64,000 nt of DNA from IDS-8 sp035304345 (GCA_035304345.1 DATGQE010000070.1:94149-158148); one strand, 5' to 3'; positions 9,238 through 17,537 are shown, numbered from the stretch's first letter. Notes: generated by a model from the letters alone, not told the origin. Program-made: numbers and translations.

Positions 9238-9981
9238 ATGGCCGGACACAGCAAGTGGGCAAACATCCAGCACCGCAAGGGTGCCCAGGACAAGAAACGC
9301 GGCAAGCTGTTCACCAAGCTCATCCGCGAGATCACGGTGGCCGCGCGCATGGGCGGGGGCGACGTCAGCGCCAACCCGCGGCTGCGCCTTGCCGTCGAGA
9401 AGGCCAAGGCGCAAAGCATGCCCAAGGACAACATCGACCGTGCCATCCGGCGCGGTACAGGTGAGGGCGACAGCGCGGATTACCAGGAAATCCGCTACGA
9501 GGGCTACGGCCCGGGCGGCGCGGCCGTGATCGTCGACTGCATGACGGACAACCGCAACCGCACGGCCGCCGACGTACGCCACGCGTTCTCGAAGTTCGGC
9601 GGGAACCTGGGCGCCGACGGCTCGGTGAGCTACCTCTTCAACCACGTCGGGCTCCTCGTGTACCCGCCCGGCAGCGACGAGGACGCCATCATGGCGGCGG
9701 CCATCGAAGCCGGCGCCGAGGACGTGGTCGTGGACGAGGACGGGTCCATCGAGGTGCTGACCGATCCCGCCGAGTACGAGGCCGTGCGGGACAGGATGAT
9801 CGGGGCCGGCTTCGAGCCCGGGCACGCCGAGCTCACGATGCGGGCGACGACGACCGCCGAGCTCGAGGGGGACGAGGCGGCCAGGATGCTGAAGCTGCTC
9901 GACGCGCTCGAGGACCTGGACGACGTGCAGAACGTGTACAGCAATGCCGAGATCCGCGAAGAAGCGCTGGCCGAGGCGTGA
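9238..9981 (+). CDS. yebC: YebC/PmpR family translation/regulatory protein
   Basis: A 247-residue member of the universally distributed YebC/TACO1 family, recognised by the N terminus MAGHSKWANIQHRKGAQDKK and the acidic middle segment typical of the three-domain fold. Family members have been described as DNA-binding regulators and, more recently, as factors helping ribosomes through difficult peptide stretches. The gene sits immediately upstream of ruvC, with which its TGA overlaps the GTG start, a conserved arrangement in many proteobacteria. Confidence 0.95.
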   Translation: MAGHSKWANIQHRKGAQDKKRGKLFTKLIREITVAARMGGGDVSANPRLRLAVEKAKAQSMPKDNIDRAIRRGTGEGDSADYQEIRYEGYGPGGAAVIVDCMTDNRNRTAADVRHAFSKFGGNLGADGSVSYLFNHVGLLVYPPGSDEDAIMAAAIEAGAEDVVVDEDGSIEVLTDPAEYEAVRDRMIGAGFEPGHAELTMRATTTAELEGDEAARMLKLLDALEDLDDVQNVYSNAEIREEALAEA

Positions 9982-10538
9982 TCCGGCCGGCGGGCGCGAC
10001 GGCGGGGCCGGGCTGCGTGCCTGAGCGCCAGCGTATCCTCGGGCTCGATCCCGGCTCGCGACTCACCGGTTTCGGCATCGTGGATTTCGCCGGCGACCGC
10101 GCCTGCTACGTGGCGAGCGGCGGCATCCGCACCGCCGACGGGACTTTCGCCGAGCGCTTGCGGACGATTTTCGAAGCGGTGGCCGGGATCGCGGCGGAAT
10201 ACCGGCCGGACGCGGTCGTCCTGGAAACCGTGTTCGTGCACCGCAACGCGGGCAGCGCGCTCAAGCTCGGGCAGGCACGGTCGGCGGCGCTCTGCGCGAC
10301 GTTCGGGCGCGACATCGCCATCTTCGAGTACGCGCCGCGCGAGATCAAGCTGGCGGTCGTGGGCACGGGCGCCGCGACCAAGGCCCAGGTCCAGCACATG
10401 GTGACGTCGCTGCTCGGCCTGTCGGGGCGCCCGGCGCCGGACGCGGCCGACGCGCTCGCGGCCGCCCTGTGCCACGGACACCGTCACCGGCTCGCCTCCC
10501 GGCTCGCGGGCACCGCGGCCGTCGCCGTGCCGAGATGA
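9978..10538 (+). CDS. ruvC: Holliday junction resolvase RuvC
   Basis: RuvC cuts Holliday junctions as a dimer in the RuvABC resolvasome. The catalytic acidic residues are visible in RILGLDPGSR near the N terminus, in VLETVFVHRN and in PDAADALAAALCH near the C terminus. Length is 186 residues from the GTG at 9978, which overlaps the yebC stop; an in-frame GTG at 10017 would remove the 13 residues before VPERQRILGLDPGSR and matches the family length (about 173) better, so the start is uncertain. Overlaps ruvA by 4 bases (ATGA). Confidence 0.95.
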   Translation: MIRPAGATAGPGCVPERQRILGLDPGSRLTGFGIVDFAGDRACYVASGGIRTADGTFAERLRTIFEAVAGIAAEYRPDAVVLETVFVHRNAGSALKLGQARSAALCATFGRDIAIFEYAPREIKLAVVGTGAATKAQVQHMVTSLLGLSGRPAPDAADALAAALCHGHRHRLASRLAGTAAVAVPR

Positions 10539-11122
10539 TCGGGTCGCTCCGGGGTCGTCTCGCCGCGAAGCTGCCGCCGCACGTCGTCGTCGAGTGCGGC
10601 GGTGTCGGCTACGAGCTCGAGACCCCCATGTCCACGTTCTTCGGGCTCCCGGACGCGGGGGCCGAGGTCTTCCTGCACACCCACCTCGTGGTGCGCGACG
10701 ATGCGCACGTGCTGTACGGTTTCGCCACGCCCGAGGAGAAGGCGCTGTTCCGCTCGCTGCTCAGGGTGAGCGGGGTCGGGGCGCGGATGGCGCTGGCCGT
10801 GCTCTCCGCCATGAGCGTGCGGGATTTCGAGCGCTGCGTGCAGCACGAGGACGCGGCCAGGCTCACGAAGATCCCGGGGATCGGCCGCAAGACGGCCGAG
10901 CGCCTGATCATCGAGATGCGCGATCGCGTGGCCAAGACGGTCCCGGGGCCGGCGCCCGCCGTCCCGGCCGGCACGCCCGATGCCCGCAGCGAAGCGTTTG
11001 ACGCGCTGGTCGCGCTCGGTTACAAGCCGGCCGAGGTGCAGCGGCTGCTCGGCAAGCTCGACGTGTCCGGCAAGAGCGCCGAAGACATCATCCGACTGGC
11101 GTTGAGGCAGGCCATTGCGTAA
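10535..11122 (+). CDS. ruvA: Holliday junction branch migration protein RuvA
   Basis: The 195-residue protein binds four-way junctions as a tetramer and loads RuvB. The OB-fold domain starts MIGSLRGRLAAKLPPHVVV, followed by two helix-hairpin-helix motifs (LLRVSGVGARMALAVLSAM near 75-93 and LTKIPGIGRKTAERLIIEM near 110-128) and the C-terminal domain III (EAFDALVALGYKPAEV) that contacts RuvB. The ATG at 10535 is chosen because it overlaps the ruvC stop and gives the canonical N terminus; the same frame extends upstream but without family similarity. Confidence 0.97.
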   Translation: MIGSLRGRLAAKLPPHVVVECGGVGYELETPMSTFFGLPDAGAEVFLHTHLVVRDDAHVLYGFATPEEKALFRSLLRVSGVGARMALAVLSAMSVRDFERCVQHEDAARLTKIPGIGRKTAERLIIEMRDRVAKTVPGPAPAVPAGTPDARSEAFDALVALGYKPAEVQRLLGKLDVSGKSAEDIIRLALRQAIA

Positions 11123-12173
11123 AGCGGCAGGTATCGAGCACGACCGCCTGACGAGCGCGGCGCCGCGCGAGGAGGATCGTGCGTTCGACCGGGCGATCCG
11201 GCCGCGGACGCTCGCCGACTACGTTGGCCAGCCGAGCGTCAAGCAGCAGATGCACATCTTCATCACCGCGGCGAAGAACCGCGGCGAGGCGCTGGACCAC
11301 GTCCTGATCTTCGGCCCGCCGGGCCTCGGCAAGACGACGCTCGCGCACATCGTGGCCAACGACCTGGGCGTGAACCTCAGGCAGACCTCCGGGCCGGTGC
11401 TGGAACGTCCCGGCGATCTCGCGGCGATCCTCACCAACCTCGAGCCGAGGGACGTCCTGTTCGTCGACGAGATCCACCGCCTGAGCCCGGTGGTGGAGGA
11501 GGTGCTGTACCCGGCGATGGAGGATTTCCAGCTCGACATCGTGATCGGCGAGGGCCCGGCGGCGCGCTCCATCAAGCTCGACCTGCCGCCGTTCACGCTG
11601 GTCGGTGCCACCACGCGTGCGGGCCTGCTCACGTCGCCGCTGCGCGACCGTTTCGGCATCGTGCAGCGCCTCGAGTTCTACGGACAGGAGGATCTCGAGG
11701 CGATCGCGCGGCGCTCTGCGGGCATCCTCAACCTCGAGCTCGAGCCGGGCGGCGCGGCGCAGATCGCGGCGCGGGCACGCGGCACGCCGCGCATCGTGAA
11801 CCGGCTGCTGCGCCGGGTGCGGGATTTCGCCGAGGTCGAGGCCGACGGCGTCGTCACGGAAGCCGTCGCGAACCGGGCGATGGACATGCTCGACGTGGAC
11901 CCGAACGGGTTCGATGCGATGGACCGCAAGCTGCTCCACACCATCATCGACAAGTTCGACGGTGGCCCGGTCGGCATCGAGAGCCTGTCCGCGGCGCTGG
12001 GCGAGGAGCGGGGCACCATCGAGGACGTGATCGAGCCGTACCTCATCCAGCAGGGTTACCTGATGCGGACCGCACGCGGCCGGGTGGCCACCCGCAACGC
12101 CTGGCTGCTCTTCGGGCTCGCGCCACCGGAGCGCGAGCCGTACCCGGAGTTGCCGCTGTTCGACAGGTCTTGA
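11115..12173 (+). CDS. ruvB: Holliday junction branch migration ATPase RuvB
   Basis: A 352-residue AAA+ motor driving branch migration. Walker A is FGPPGLGKTTLAHIVAND near 67-84, Walker B is DVLFVDEIHRL near 114, sensor 1 is LVGATTRAGLLTSPLRDRFG and the C-terminal winged helix includes PYLIQQGYLMRTARGR. No ATG precedes the conserved IEHDRLTSA start; the TTG at 11115, which overlaps the ruvA end by 8 bases, is the best start available. The order ruvC-ruvA-ruvB is the ancestral gammaproteobacterial one. Confidence 0.97.
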   Translation: MRKAAGIEHDRLTSAAPREEDRAFDRAIRPRTLADYVGQPSVKQQMHIFITAAKNRGEALDHVLIFGPPGLGKTTLAHIVANDLGVNLRQTSGPVLERPGDLAAILTNLEPRDVLFVDEIHRLSPVVEEVLYPAMEDFQLDIVIGEGPAARSIKLDLPPFTLVGATTRAGLLTSPLRDRFGIVQRLEFYGQEDLEAIARRSAGILNLELEPGGAAQIAARARGTPRIVNRLLRRVRDFAEVEADGVVTEAVANRAMDMLDVDPNGFDAMDRKLLHTIIDKFDGGPVGIESLSAALGEERGTIEDVIEPYLIQQGYLMRTARGRVATRNAWLLFGLAPPEREPYPELPLFDRS

Positions 12174-12189
12174 GCCCCGGTCCGGCGCG

Positions 12190-12606
12190 ATGTCCCGAGA
12201 ACCCGATTTCTGCTGGCCGGTGCGCGTCTACTACGAGGATTCGGACGCGCAGGGGCTCGTGTACTTCGCCAACTACTTCAAGTTCATGGAACGCGCGCGC
12301 ACGGAATGGCTGCGGAGCCTCGGCGTGGAGCAGGACGTGCTGCTCCAAAAACAGCGGCGCTGCTTCGTGGTCGTGGAGACCCGGGCGGAATTCCTCGCCC
12401 CGGCACGTTTCAATGAACGACTGCTCGTCACCGTGGGTCTCACGGACCGTGCGCGAGCGAGCTTTACGATCGAACAGGAGATATTCCGCGAGGGGCTCGA
12501 GGGCGAGCTCCTGTGCCGCGGCACGACGCGCGCGGCGTTCCTGAATGCCGACACGCTGAAACCCGTGCGTTTGCCAGACTCGATCTTTGCAGGGACTCCT
12601 ACATGA
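12190..12606 (+). CDS. ybgC: Tol-Pal associated acyl-CoA thioesterase YbgC
   Basis: A 138-residue hotdog-fold thioesterase of the 4-hydroxybenzoyl-CoA thioesterase family. The active-site segment VRVYYEDSDAQGLVYFANYF near 12-31 holds the catalytic Asp; FMERARTEWLRSLG follows. YbgC hydrolyses acyl-CoA or acyl-ACP and associates with phospholipid synthesis proteins; it is the usual first gene of the tol-pal operon. It begins 16 bases after ruvB and its TGA overlaps the tolQ start by 4 bases. Confidence 0.93.
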   Translation: MSREPDFCWPVRVYYEDSDAQGLVYFANYFKFMERARTEWLRSLGVEQDVLLQKQRRCFVVVETRAEFLAPARFNERLLVTVGLTDRARASFTIEQEIFREGLEGELLCRGTTRAAFLNADTLKPVRLPDSIFAGTPT

Positions 12607-13292
12607 CCGCCGACCTTTCCTATCTCGAACTCATCATGCAAGCGAGCCTCGTCGTCAAGGCGGTGCTCGTGATCCTGCTCCTCGCCTCGTTCGTGTCCTG
12701 GAGCATCATTTTCGCCAAGCGGCGGCTGATCCAGCGCACCAAGGACGCCTCGGACACGTTCGAGGCGAACTTCTGGTCCGGCGGCGACCTCAACACGCTG
12801 TATCACAGCACGACGCGGGCCAAGGACGGCACGATCGGCATGGCGAGCCTGTTCGAGGCGGGATTCCGCGAGTTCAACCGCGGCATCCAGCAGCCGGACG
12901 TGCAGCCCGAGAAGCTGGTCGACGAATGCCGCCGCGCGATGCGCGTCGGCATGATGCGCGAGGTCGACCGGCTGGAGCAGGGGCTCGCCACGCTCGCGAC
13001 CATCGGCTCGACCAGCCCGTACGTCGGCCTGTTCGGCACGGTGTGGGGGATCATGCACTCGTTCGCGGGGCTCGGTAACCGGCAGACGGCGACGCTCGCG
13101 GACGTCGCACCGGGCATCTCGGAAGCGCTGATCGCCACCGCCATGGGGCTGTTCGCCGCCATTCCCGCCGTCATCGCGTACAACCGCTACGCGGACAAGG
13201 TGGTCCGGCTCGAGATCCGCTACGACGGCTTCATGGAGGAATTTTCGAGCATCCTCGAGCGCCACTCGCGCGCGCGGCGCAAGGGAGCGTGA
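12603..13292 (+). CDS. tolQ: Tol-Pal system inner-membrane protein TolQ
   Basis: The start at 12603 (ATGA overlap with ybgC) gives a 229-residue ExbB/MotA-type proton-channel subunit. Three hydrophobic segments are visible: about 14-36 (VVKAVLVILLLASFVSWSII), about 135-155 (GSTSPYVGLFGTVWGIMHSF) and about 170-195 (ISEALIATAMGLFAAIPAVI). With TolR it uses the proton motive force to energise TolA and the outer-membrane constriction at division. The same frame is open for 90 bases upstream inside ybgC but lacks family similarity there. TolR follows after 1 base. Confidence 0.96.
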   Translation: MTADLSYLELIMQASLVVKAVLVILLLASFVSWSIIFAKRRLIQRTKDASDTFEANFWSGGDLNTLYHSTTRAKDGTIGMASLFEAGFREFNRGIQQPDVQPEKLVDECRRAMRVGMMREVDRLEQGLATLATIGSTSPYVGLFGTVWGIMHSFAGLGNRQTATLADVAPGISEALIATAMGLFAAIPAVIAYNRYADKVVRLEIRYDGFMEEFSSILERHSRARRKGA

Positions 13293-13293
13293 C

Positions 13294-13737
13294 ATGTCCA
13301 CGCCGATGCAGAAACGCAAGCTCATGGGCGACATCAACGTCGTGCCTTACATCGACGTCATGCTCGTCCTGCTCATCATCTTCATGGTGACGGCACCGCT
13401 GCTCACGCAGGGCATCGAGGTCGAGCTGCCCAAGGCGGCTGCCGAGCCCATCGAGACGGAAACCAACGACCCGCCGATCGTGCTGTCGGTCGACCGCGAG
13501 GGCAATCTCTACATCAACTACGGCGACGACGAGGACCAGCCGAAGAGCGGCAAACAGATCGTGGCGACCGTGTCCGCGATCCTGCGGAACCGGGCGGACA
13601 CGCCCGTGCTGGTGAAAGCCGACCGCGCGGTGCCCTACGGCAACGTCGTCGGCGCGATGGTGCTGCTCCAGCAGGCGGGGGCGGACAACGTCGGTTTCGT
13701 CACGGATCCCCTGGACACCTATCCCGTCCCGGAATGA
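13294..13737 (+). CDS. tolR: Tol-Pal system protein TolR
   Basis: A 147-residue ExbD/TolR protein with a short cytoplasmic N terminus, one membrane helix at about 18-38 starting with the conserved proton-conducting Asp (NVVPYIDVMLVLLIIFMVT) and a periplasmic domain with PVLVKADRAVPYGNVVGAM near 110-128 that dimerises and binds peptidoglycan. It follows tolQ after 1 base and precedes tolA by 15 bases. Confidence 0.96.
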   Translation: MSTPMQKRKLMGDINVVPYIDVMLVLLIIFMVTAPLLTQGIEVELPKAAAEPIETETNDPPIVLSVDREGNLYINYGDDEDQPKSGKQIVATVSAILRNRADTPVLVKADRAVPYGNVVGAMVLLQQAGADNVGFVTDPLDTYPVPE

Positions 13738-13752
13738 GACCGCGACCCGGCC

Positions 13753-14604
13753 ATGCGCGAAGAACGCGAAGAATCCAATGTCATCCCGATGCTGCTGGCG
13801 GCGCTGGTCCATTTCGCGATCTTCGCCGTCATGGTGGTGACGGTCGATTTCTCGCGGAAGCGGCCGGCGACCCCGCTCGCCATCCAGGCACGGCTGGTGA
13901 CGGAGGACGCGCTGGCGCCGCCGCCCGACCCGGGGCCGAGCCCGGAGGAGATTCGGCGCCAGCAGGAGCTCGAGCGGCAACGGCAGCAGGAGCTCGAGCG
14001 GCAGCGGCAGCTCGAGGCCGAGCAGGCGCGCATCCGTGCCGAGCAGGAGGCGGAGCAGCGGCGGCTCGCGCAGGAAGCGGAGGAGCGCCGCCAGCGCGAG
14101 GCGGCCGAGCGCGAGCGCCAGCGCCGGGAAGCGGAGGAGCGCCGGCGGCGCGAGGAAGCCGAGAAGGAGCGCCAGCGGCAGGAAGCCGAGAAGCGGCGGC
14201 AGGAGGAGGTCGAGCGCCAGCGGCGCGAGAACGAGCGCAAGCGTGCCGAGGCCGAAGCCGCGATGCGGGAGCGGTTGCTGCAGGAGGAGCTCGCGAGGGA
14301 GTCAGCGCGGCTGGAGGCCCTGGCCTCGGGGGCGATGGACCGTTATCGCTTCGCGATCACGCGCAAGATCGAGCAGAACTGGGTCCGCCCGGCGAGCGCC
14401 GGTCCGGGACTCGAGTGCGTCATCAACGTGCGCCAGGTGCCGGGCGGCGAGGTGATCAGCGCGACCATCGAACGCTGCAACGGCGACGCGGCCGTGCAGC
14501 GCTCGATCGAGGCGGCCGTGTTCAAGGCCTCGCCGCTGCCCGAGCCCGAGGACCCCTCGTTGTTCGAGCGGAACTTGCGGATCACCTTCAAACCTGAACA
14601 ATAG
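13753..14604 (+). CDS. tolA: Tol-Pal system protein TolA
   Basis: The 283-residue protein has one N-terminal membrane anchor (about 12-30, MLLAALVHFAIFAVMVVTV), a Pro-rich hinge, a very long Gln/Glu/Arg/Ala coiled coil from about 58 to 195 with many ERQRQ and EAEERRR units, and a C-terminal globular domain (about 200-283) with YRFAITRKIEQNW and a Cys pair (LECVI...ERCNG) that probably forms the family disulfide. It bridges TolQR to TolB/Pal across the periplasm. The coiled coil makes the DNA locally repetitive (about 13960-14270). Confidence 0.95.
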   Translation: MREEREESNVIPMLLAALVHFAIFAVMVVTVDFSRKRPATPLAIQARLVTEDALAPPPDPGPSPEEIRRQQELERQRQQELERQRQLEAEQARIRAEQEAEQRRLAQEAEERRQREAAERERQRREAEERRRREEAEKERQRQEAEKRRQEEVERQRRENERKRAEAEAAMRERLLQEELARESARLEALASGAMDRYRFAITRKIEQNWVRPASAGPGLECVINVRQVPGGEVISATIERCNGDAAVQRSIEAAVFKASPLPEPEDPSLFERNLRITFKPEQ

Positions 14605-14630
14605 GCGCTTCCCGGGAGGCCGGAGGGCAG

Positions 14631-15965
14631 ATGCGTACAGGATCGATCGCGCGCGGGGCGCGCTCTTACAGGGCCTGGCGGCCGCTCATCGCGTGGCTCC
14701 TGCTGTTGCCGGGCCTGGCGGCGGCGCAGCTCGAAATCGAGATCACCCGCGGAGCGGGCAAGCAGACACCGATCGCGGTCGTGCCCTTCGGCTGGCAGGG
14801 CGCCGGCGCCCCGCCCATCGATGTCGCGGGCGTGATCGCGGCGGATCTCGAGCGCAGCGGGCGCTTCGCGCCGCTCGACGAGAACGACATGCTGCAGAAG
14901 CCGACCAGCGGCATCGACGTCGACTTCGACGACTGGTCGATCCTCGGGGTCGAGGCCGTCGTCGTCGGCCAGTTGAGCGAGACCGGCGACAACCGCTACA
15001 GCCTGCAGTTCCAGCTCTTCGACGTGTTCGGCGGCAAGCAGCTCGTCGGCTACCGCATGCCGGCGACGCGCGGCACGCTGCGGCACGCCGCGCACCGGGC
15101 GGCCGACATGATTTTCGAGGAGCTGACCGGCATCAAGGGCGTGTTCGCGACGCGCATCGCGTTCGTGACCGCGAAGCGCGACCCAAGCGGCGAGACCACG
15201 TACTCGCTGATCGTCGCGGACGCGGACGGCGAGAACGAGCACACGATCGTGGAGTCGCCGGACCCGATCATGTCGCCGGCGTGGTCGCCCGACGCGCGCC
15301 AGATCGCTTACGTCTCCTTCGAAGGCGATGAGTCGTCGGTGTTCGTGCAGACGCTGCGCACCGGCAATCGCATCCTGGTCTCGAAGGAGCCGGGCATCAA
15401 CGGCGCCCCCGCGTTCTCGCCGGACGGCCGCAAGCTCGCCCTGACGCTCGGGGGCCTGGACGGCAACCTCGACGTGTACGTCATCGACCTGACGACGCGC
15501 GAGAAGACCCGCCTGACGACGAACCGGGCCATCGACACCGAGGCGAGCTGGACCCCCGACGGGCGCATGATCTATTTCACCTCCGACCGCGGAGGCGGGC
15601 CGCAGATCTACCGCGTGCCCGCGACCGGCGGCACCCCCGAGCGCGTGACTTTCCAAGGCAGCTATAATGCGCGCCCGCGCCTGTCACCGGACGGGACGAA
15701 GCTGGCGATGGTGCACAACGACCGGGGGAACTTCCGCATTGCCGTCATGGACCTCGCGCGCGGCGACGTGCTGGTCCTGTCCCAGGGGCGGCAGGACGAG
15801 AGCCCGAGCTTCGCGCCGAACAGCGACACGCTGATCTACGCCACGCGCCAGAGCCGCGACGGCGTGCTCGAGACCGTCACCGCGGACGGCCTGGTCCGGC
15901 AGCGCCTGAGCTCGGGCGAGGGCGACGTGCGGGAGCCGGTGTGGTCGCCGTTTCCGCCGAACTGA
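14631..15965 (+). CDS. tolB: Tol-Pal system periplasmic beta-propeller TolB
   Basis: The 444-residue protein has a signal peptide (cleavage likely after LLLPGLAAA, about residue 36), an N-terminal alpha/beta domain (IAVVPFGWQG, FAPLDENDM) and a six-bladed beta-propeller built of repeated SPDG/WSPDA units (PAWSPDARQIAYVS, PAFSPDGRKLALT, ASWTPDGRMIYFTSD, PRLSPDGTKLAMV, PSFAPNSDTLIYA). It links Pal with TolA. A GGAGG sequence lies just upstream of the ATG. The signal peptide is unusually long because its first 15 codons include a REP-like arm listed separately. Confidence 0.96.
   Translation: MRTGSIARGARSYRAWRPLIAWLLLLPGLAAAQLEIEITRGAGKQTPIAVVPFGWQGAGAPPIDVAGVIAADLERSGRFAPLDENDMLQKPTSGIDVDFDDWSILGVEAVVVGQLSETGDNRYSLQFQLFDVFGGKQLVGYRMPATRGTLRHAAHRAADMIFEELTGIKGVFATRIAFVTAKRDPSGETTYSLIVADADGENEHTIVESPDPIMSPAWSPDARQIAYVSFEGDESSVFVQTLRTGNRILVSKEPGINGAPAFSPDGRKLALTLGGLDGNLDVYVIDLTTREKTRLTTNRAIDTEASWTPDGRMIYFTSDRGGGPQIYRVPATGGTPERVTFQGSYNARPRLSPDGTKLAMVHNDRGNFRIAVMDLARGDVLVLSQGRQDESPSFAPNSDTLIYATRQSRDGVLETVTADGLVRQRLSSGEGDVREPVWSPFPPN
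14649..14670 (+). repeat. arm of a GTAGGAGCG-type REP-like repeat inside tolB
   Basis: The 22 bases here match 52699-52720 (intergenic, after the malate synthase gene) at 21 of 22 positions by eye; the only difference is T for C at position 17. The segment codes for ARGARSY in the tolB signal peptide. The other arm of the hairpin is not present nearby. Confidence 0.6.
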
Positions 15966-16061
15966 TTTCGCGTCAGCATGAAGATCGAACGACAAGTCAT
16001 TGAAACTGAATTGAACTGAACTGAACGAAGGCTCTCCAACACTTCGAAAAGGATTCGCACC

Positions 16062-16589
16062 ATGAGATTCGACAAGCTGCTGGCCGCCGGCTTACTGGCG
16101 CTCTTCGTGGCCGCCTGTGGCGGCAATCCCCCGATTCCCGACCCCGAGCCGGATTCGTCGGGGACCCTCGGCCAGGACCGTGACGCGCGCTCGCGCGGCG
16201 CGGGCGGCGAGGGCCTGGGCGAGGGCGAGGCCATCGGCGACGACCGTCGCTCCGGGGAGCTCGGGATGGTGGTCTATTTCGATTTCGACCAGTCGGAGCT
16301 GCGCCCGGAGTACGCCGACCTCCTGTCCCGGCACGCGAACCGGCTTGCGAGCAACTCGCGGCTGCGGGTACGCCTCGAGGGGCATGCCGACGAGCGTGGC
16401 TCGCGCGAGTACAATATCGGCCTTGGCGAGCGCCGGGCGCAGGCCGTGCGGCGCATGCTGCTGATCCAGGGCGCCTCGGCGGAGCAGATCTCCACCGTGA
16501 GCTTCGGTGAGGAGCGTCCCGCGGCGCTCGGCAGCGACGAGGAAGCCTACGCGCTGAACCGCCGGGTGGAAATCAAGTACCTCAACTAG
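16062..16589 (+). CDS. pal: peptidoglycan-associated lipoprotein Pal
   Basis: A 175-residue outer-membrane lipoprotein with a lipobox ending at Cys19 (LLALFVAAC), a Gly/Asp-rich spacer, and a C-terminal OmpA-like domain that binds diaminopimelate in peptidoglycan: VYFDFDQSELRPEY near 70-83 and LEGHADERGSREYNIGLGER near 107-126. It receives TolB and is recruited to the division septum. The gap to tolB (96 bases) holds a short ACTGAA tandem repeat and a possible 13-codon frame. Confidence 0.96.
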   Translation: MRFDKLLAAGLLALFVAACGGNPPIPDPEPDSSGTLGQDRDARSRGAGGEGLGEGEAIGDDRRSGELGMVVYFDFDQSELRPEYADLLSRHANRLASNSRLRVRLEGHADERGSREYNIGLGERRAQAVRRMLLIQGASAEQISTVSFGEERPAALGSDEEAYALNRRVEIKYLN

Positions 16590-16608
16590 GCGAGGGCAGG
16601 TGAACCGC

Positions 16609-17367
16609 ATGCCAACCCATCGAACGCTGCTTGGCGCCGCTGCCGCCGCGGTGCTTCTCGCGGGCTGCGCGATGCAGAACCCGCAGGAGGACCCGGTGGT
16701 CGTCAAGCTGAACGAGATCGAGCGCCGGCTGGCCGCGGTCGAGCGCATCCTCGCGAACGGCAGCCTGGTCGACATGGCCGTGCAGGTGGACAACCTGCAA
16801 CGCGCGACCGCCGAGCTGCGCGGGCGCACCGAAAGCCTCGAGCACCAGGCCGGGGAGACGACGAACCGGCAGCGCGACCTCTACCAGGACCTCGACCAGC
16901 GGATCCAGCTCCTGGAGCAGCGGCTGCAGGGCGGCGGTGCGGACACGCCGCTGGCGCCGGGGCAGCTCCCGGTGCCCGGCGGCTCGGATCGCGACAACTA
17001 CCAGGCCGCCTTCGAGCTCTTGAAGCGGCAGCAGTACGCGGATGCCGCCGCCGCGTTCAAACAGTTCTTGCGAAACTACCCGGACAGCGATCTCGCCGAC
17101 AACGCCCAGTACTGGCTGGCCGAGACGTACTACGTGACCGGCGATTTCGAGCAGGCGCTGCGCGAGTTCGCGGTCGTCATCGACGACCACCCGCAGTCGA
17201 GCAAGGTAGCGGACGCCCTGCTCAAGATGGGCTACTGCAATTTCGAGCTGAAGCGCTGGGATGCGGCGCGCGATGCGCTCCGGCGCGTGCAACGCGAGTT
17301 TCCCGACACGACCGCAGCGCGCATGGCCGACCAGCGGCTCGACATGATGCGCGAGCAGGGTGTGTGA
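16609..17367 (+). CDS. cpoB: cell division coordinator CpoB (YbgF), lipoprotein form
   Basis: The 252-residue periplasmic protein has an N-terminal coiled coil (about 30-110, LNEIERRLAAVERIL) that trimerises and three C-terminal TPR repeats (AAFELLKRQQYADAAAAFKQ, DNAQYWLAETYYVTGDFEQA, ADALLKMGYCNFELKRWDAA). It couples peptidoglycan synthesis to Tol-Pal. The ATG at 16609 is preferred over GTG at 16600 because the GAGGG purine run is better spaced. Unusually, the signal peptide ends in a lipobox, VLLAGC with Cys at about 20; E. coli CpoB has no lipid anchor. Confidence 0.92.
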   Translation: MPTHRTLLGAAAAAVLLAGCAMQNPQEDPVVVKLNEIERRLAAVERILANGSLVDMAVQVDNLQRATAELRGRTESLEHQAGETTNRQRDLYQDLDQRIQLLEQRLQGGGADTPLAPGQLPVPGGSDRDNYQAAFELLKRQQYADAAAAFKQFLRNYPDSDLADNAQYWLAETYYVTGDFEQALREFAVVIDDHPQSSKVADALLKMGYCNFELKRWDAARDALRRVQREFPDTTAARMADQRLDMMREQGV

Positions 17368-17387
17368 CCGGACCCGCGCGGTCCGGT
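17367..17387 (+). terminator. hairpin at the end of the tol-pal operon
   Basis: Beginning with the last base of the cpoB stop codon, ACCGGACC and GGTCCGGT form a perfect 8-bp stem around a CGCGC loop. No T-tract follows, so it is not a textbook intrinsic terminator; it may stabilise or end the tol-pal message. The following TATCAT at 17387-17392 could be a -10 element for tRNA-Lys. Confidence 0.5.
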
Positions 17388-17413
17388 ATCATGCTCCGCC
17401 CGCGCGATTCCGG

Positions 17414-17488
17414 GGGGCGTTAGCTCAGAGGTAGAGCATTCGGCTTTTAACCGACTGGTCGTAGGTTCGATCCCTACACGCCCCACCA
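17414..17488 (+). tRNA. tRNA-Lys(TTT)
   Basis: The cloverleaf can be drawn by eye: acceptor GGGGCGT with ACGCCCC, D-arm GCTC/GAGC, anticodon loop CTTTTAA at 17444-17450 giving anticodon TTT, T-arm GTAGG-TTCGATC-CCTAC, discriminator A and an encoded CCA at 17486-17488. The first anticodon-stem pair is a T-C mismatch. Sequence closely resembles E. coli tRNA-Lys, which also lies next to tol-pal in enterobacteria. Confidence 0.97.
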
Positions 17489-17517
17489 TTCCCCCTCGAT
17501 TTCACTCGAAACAGGCG

Positions 17518-17537
17518 ACGACCGGCCTTCCGGTCGT
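17518..17537 (+). terminator. hairpin between tRNA-Lys and thrA
   Basis: ACGACCGG and CCGGTCGT form a perfect 8-bp stem with a CCTT loop, followed by TATGATT. It may terminate the tRNA transcript or shape the thrA leader; the TATGAT at 17538-17543 could also be a -10 box. No Thr/Ile-rich leader peptide is visible, so an E. coli-type thr attenuator is not supported. Confidence 0.4.

Noticed and set aside
13960..14270. Simple-sequence repeat region
   Set aside because: The repetition comes from the Glu/Arg/Gln/Ala coiled coil of TolA and is expected for the family.
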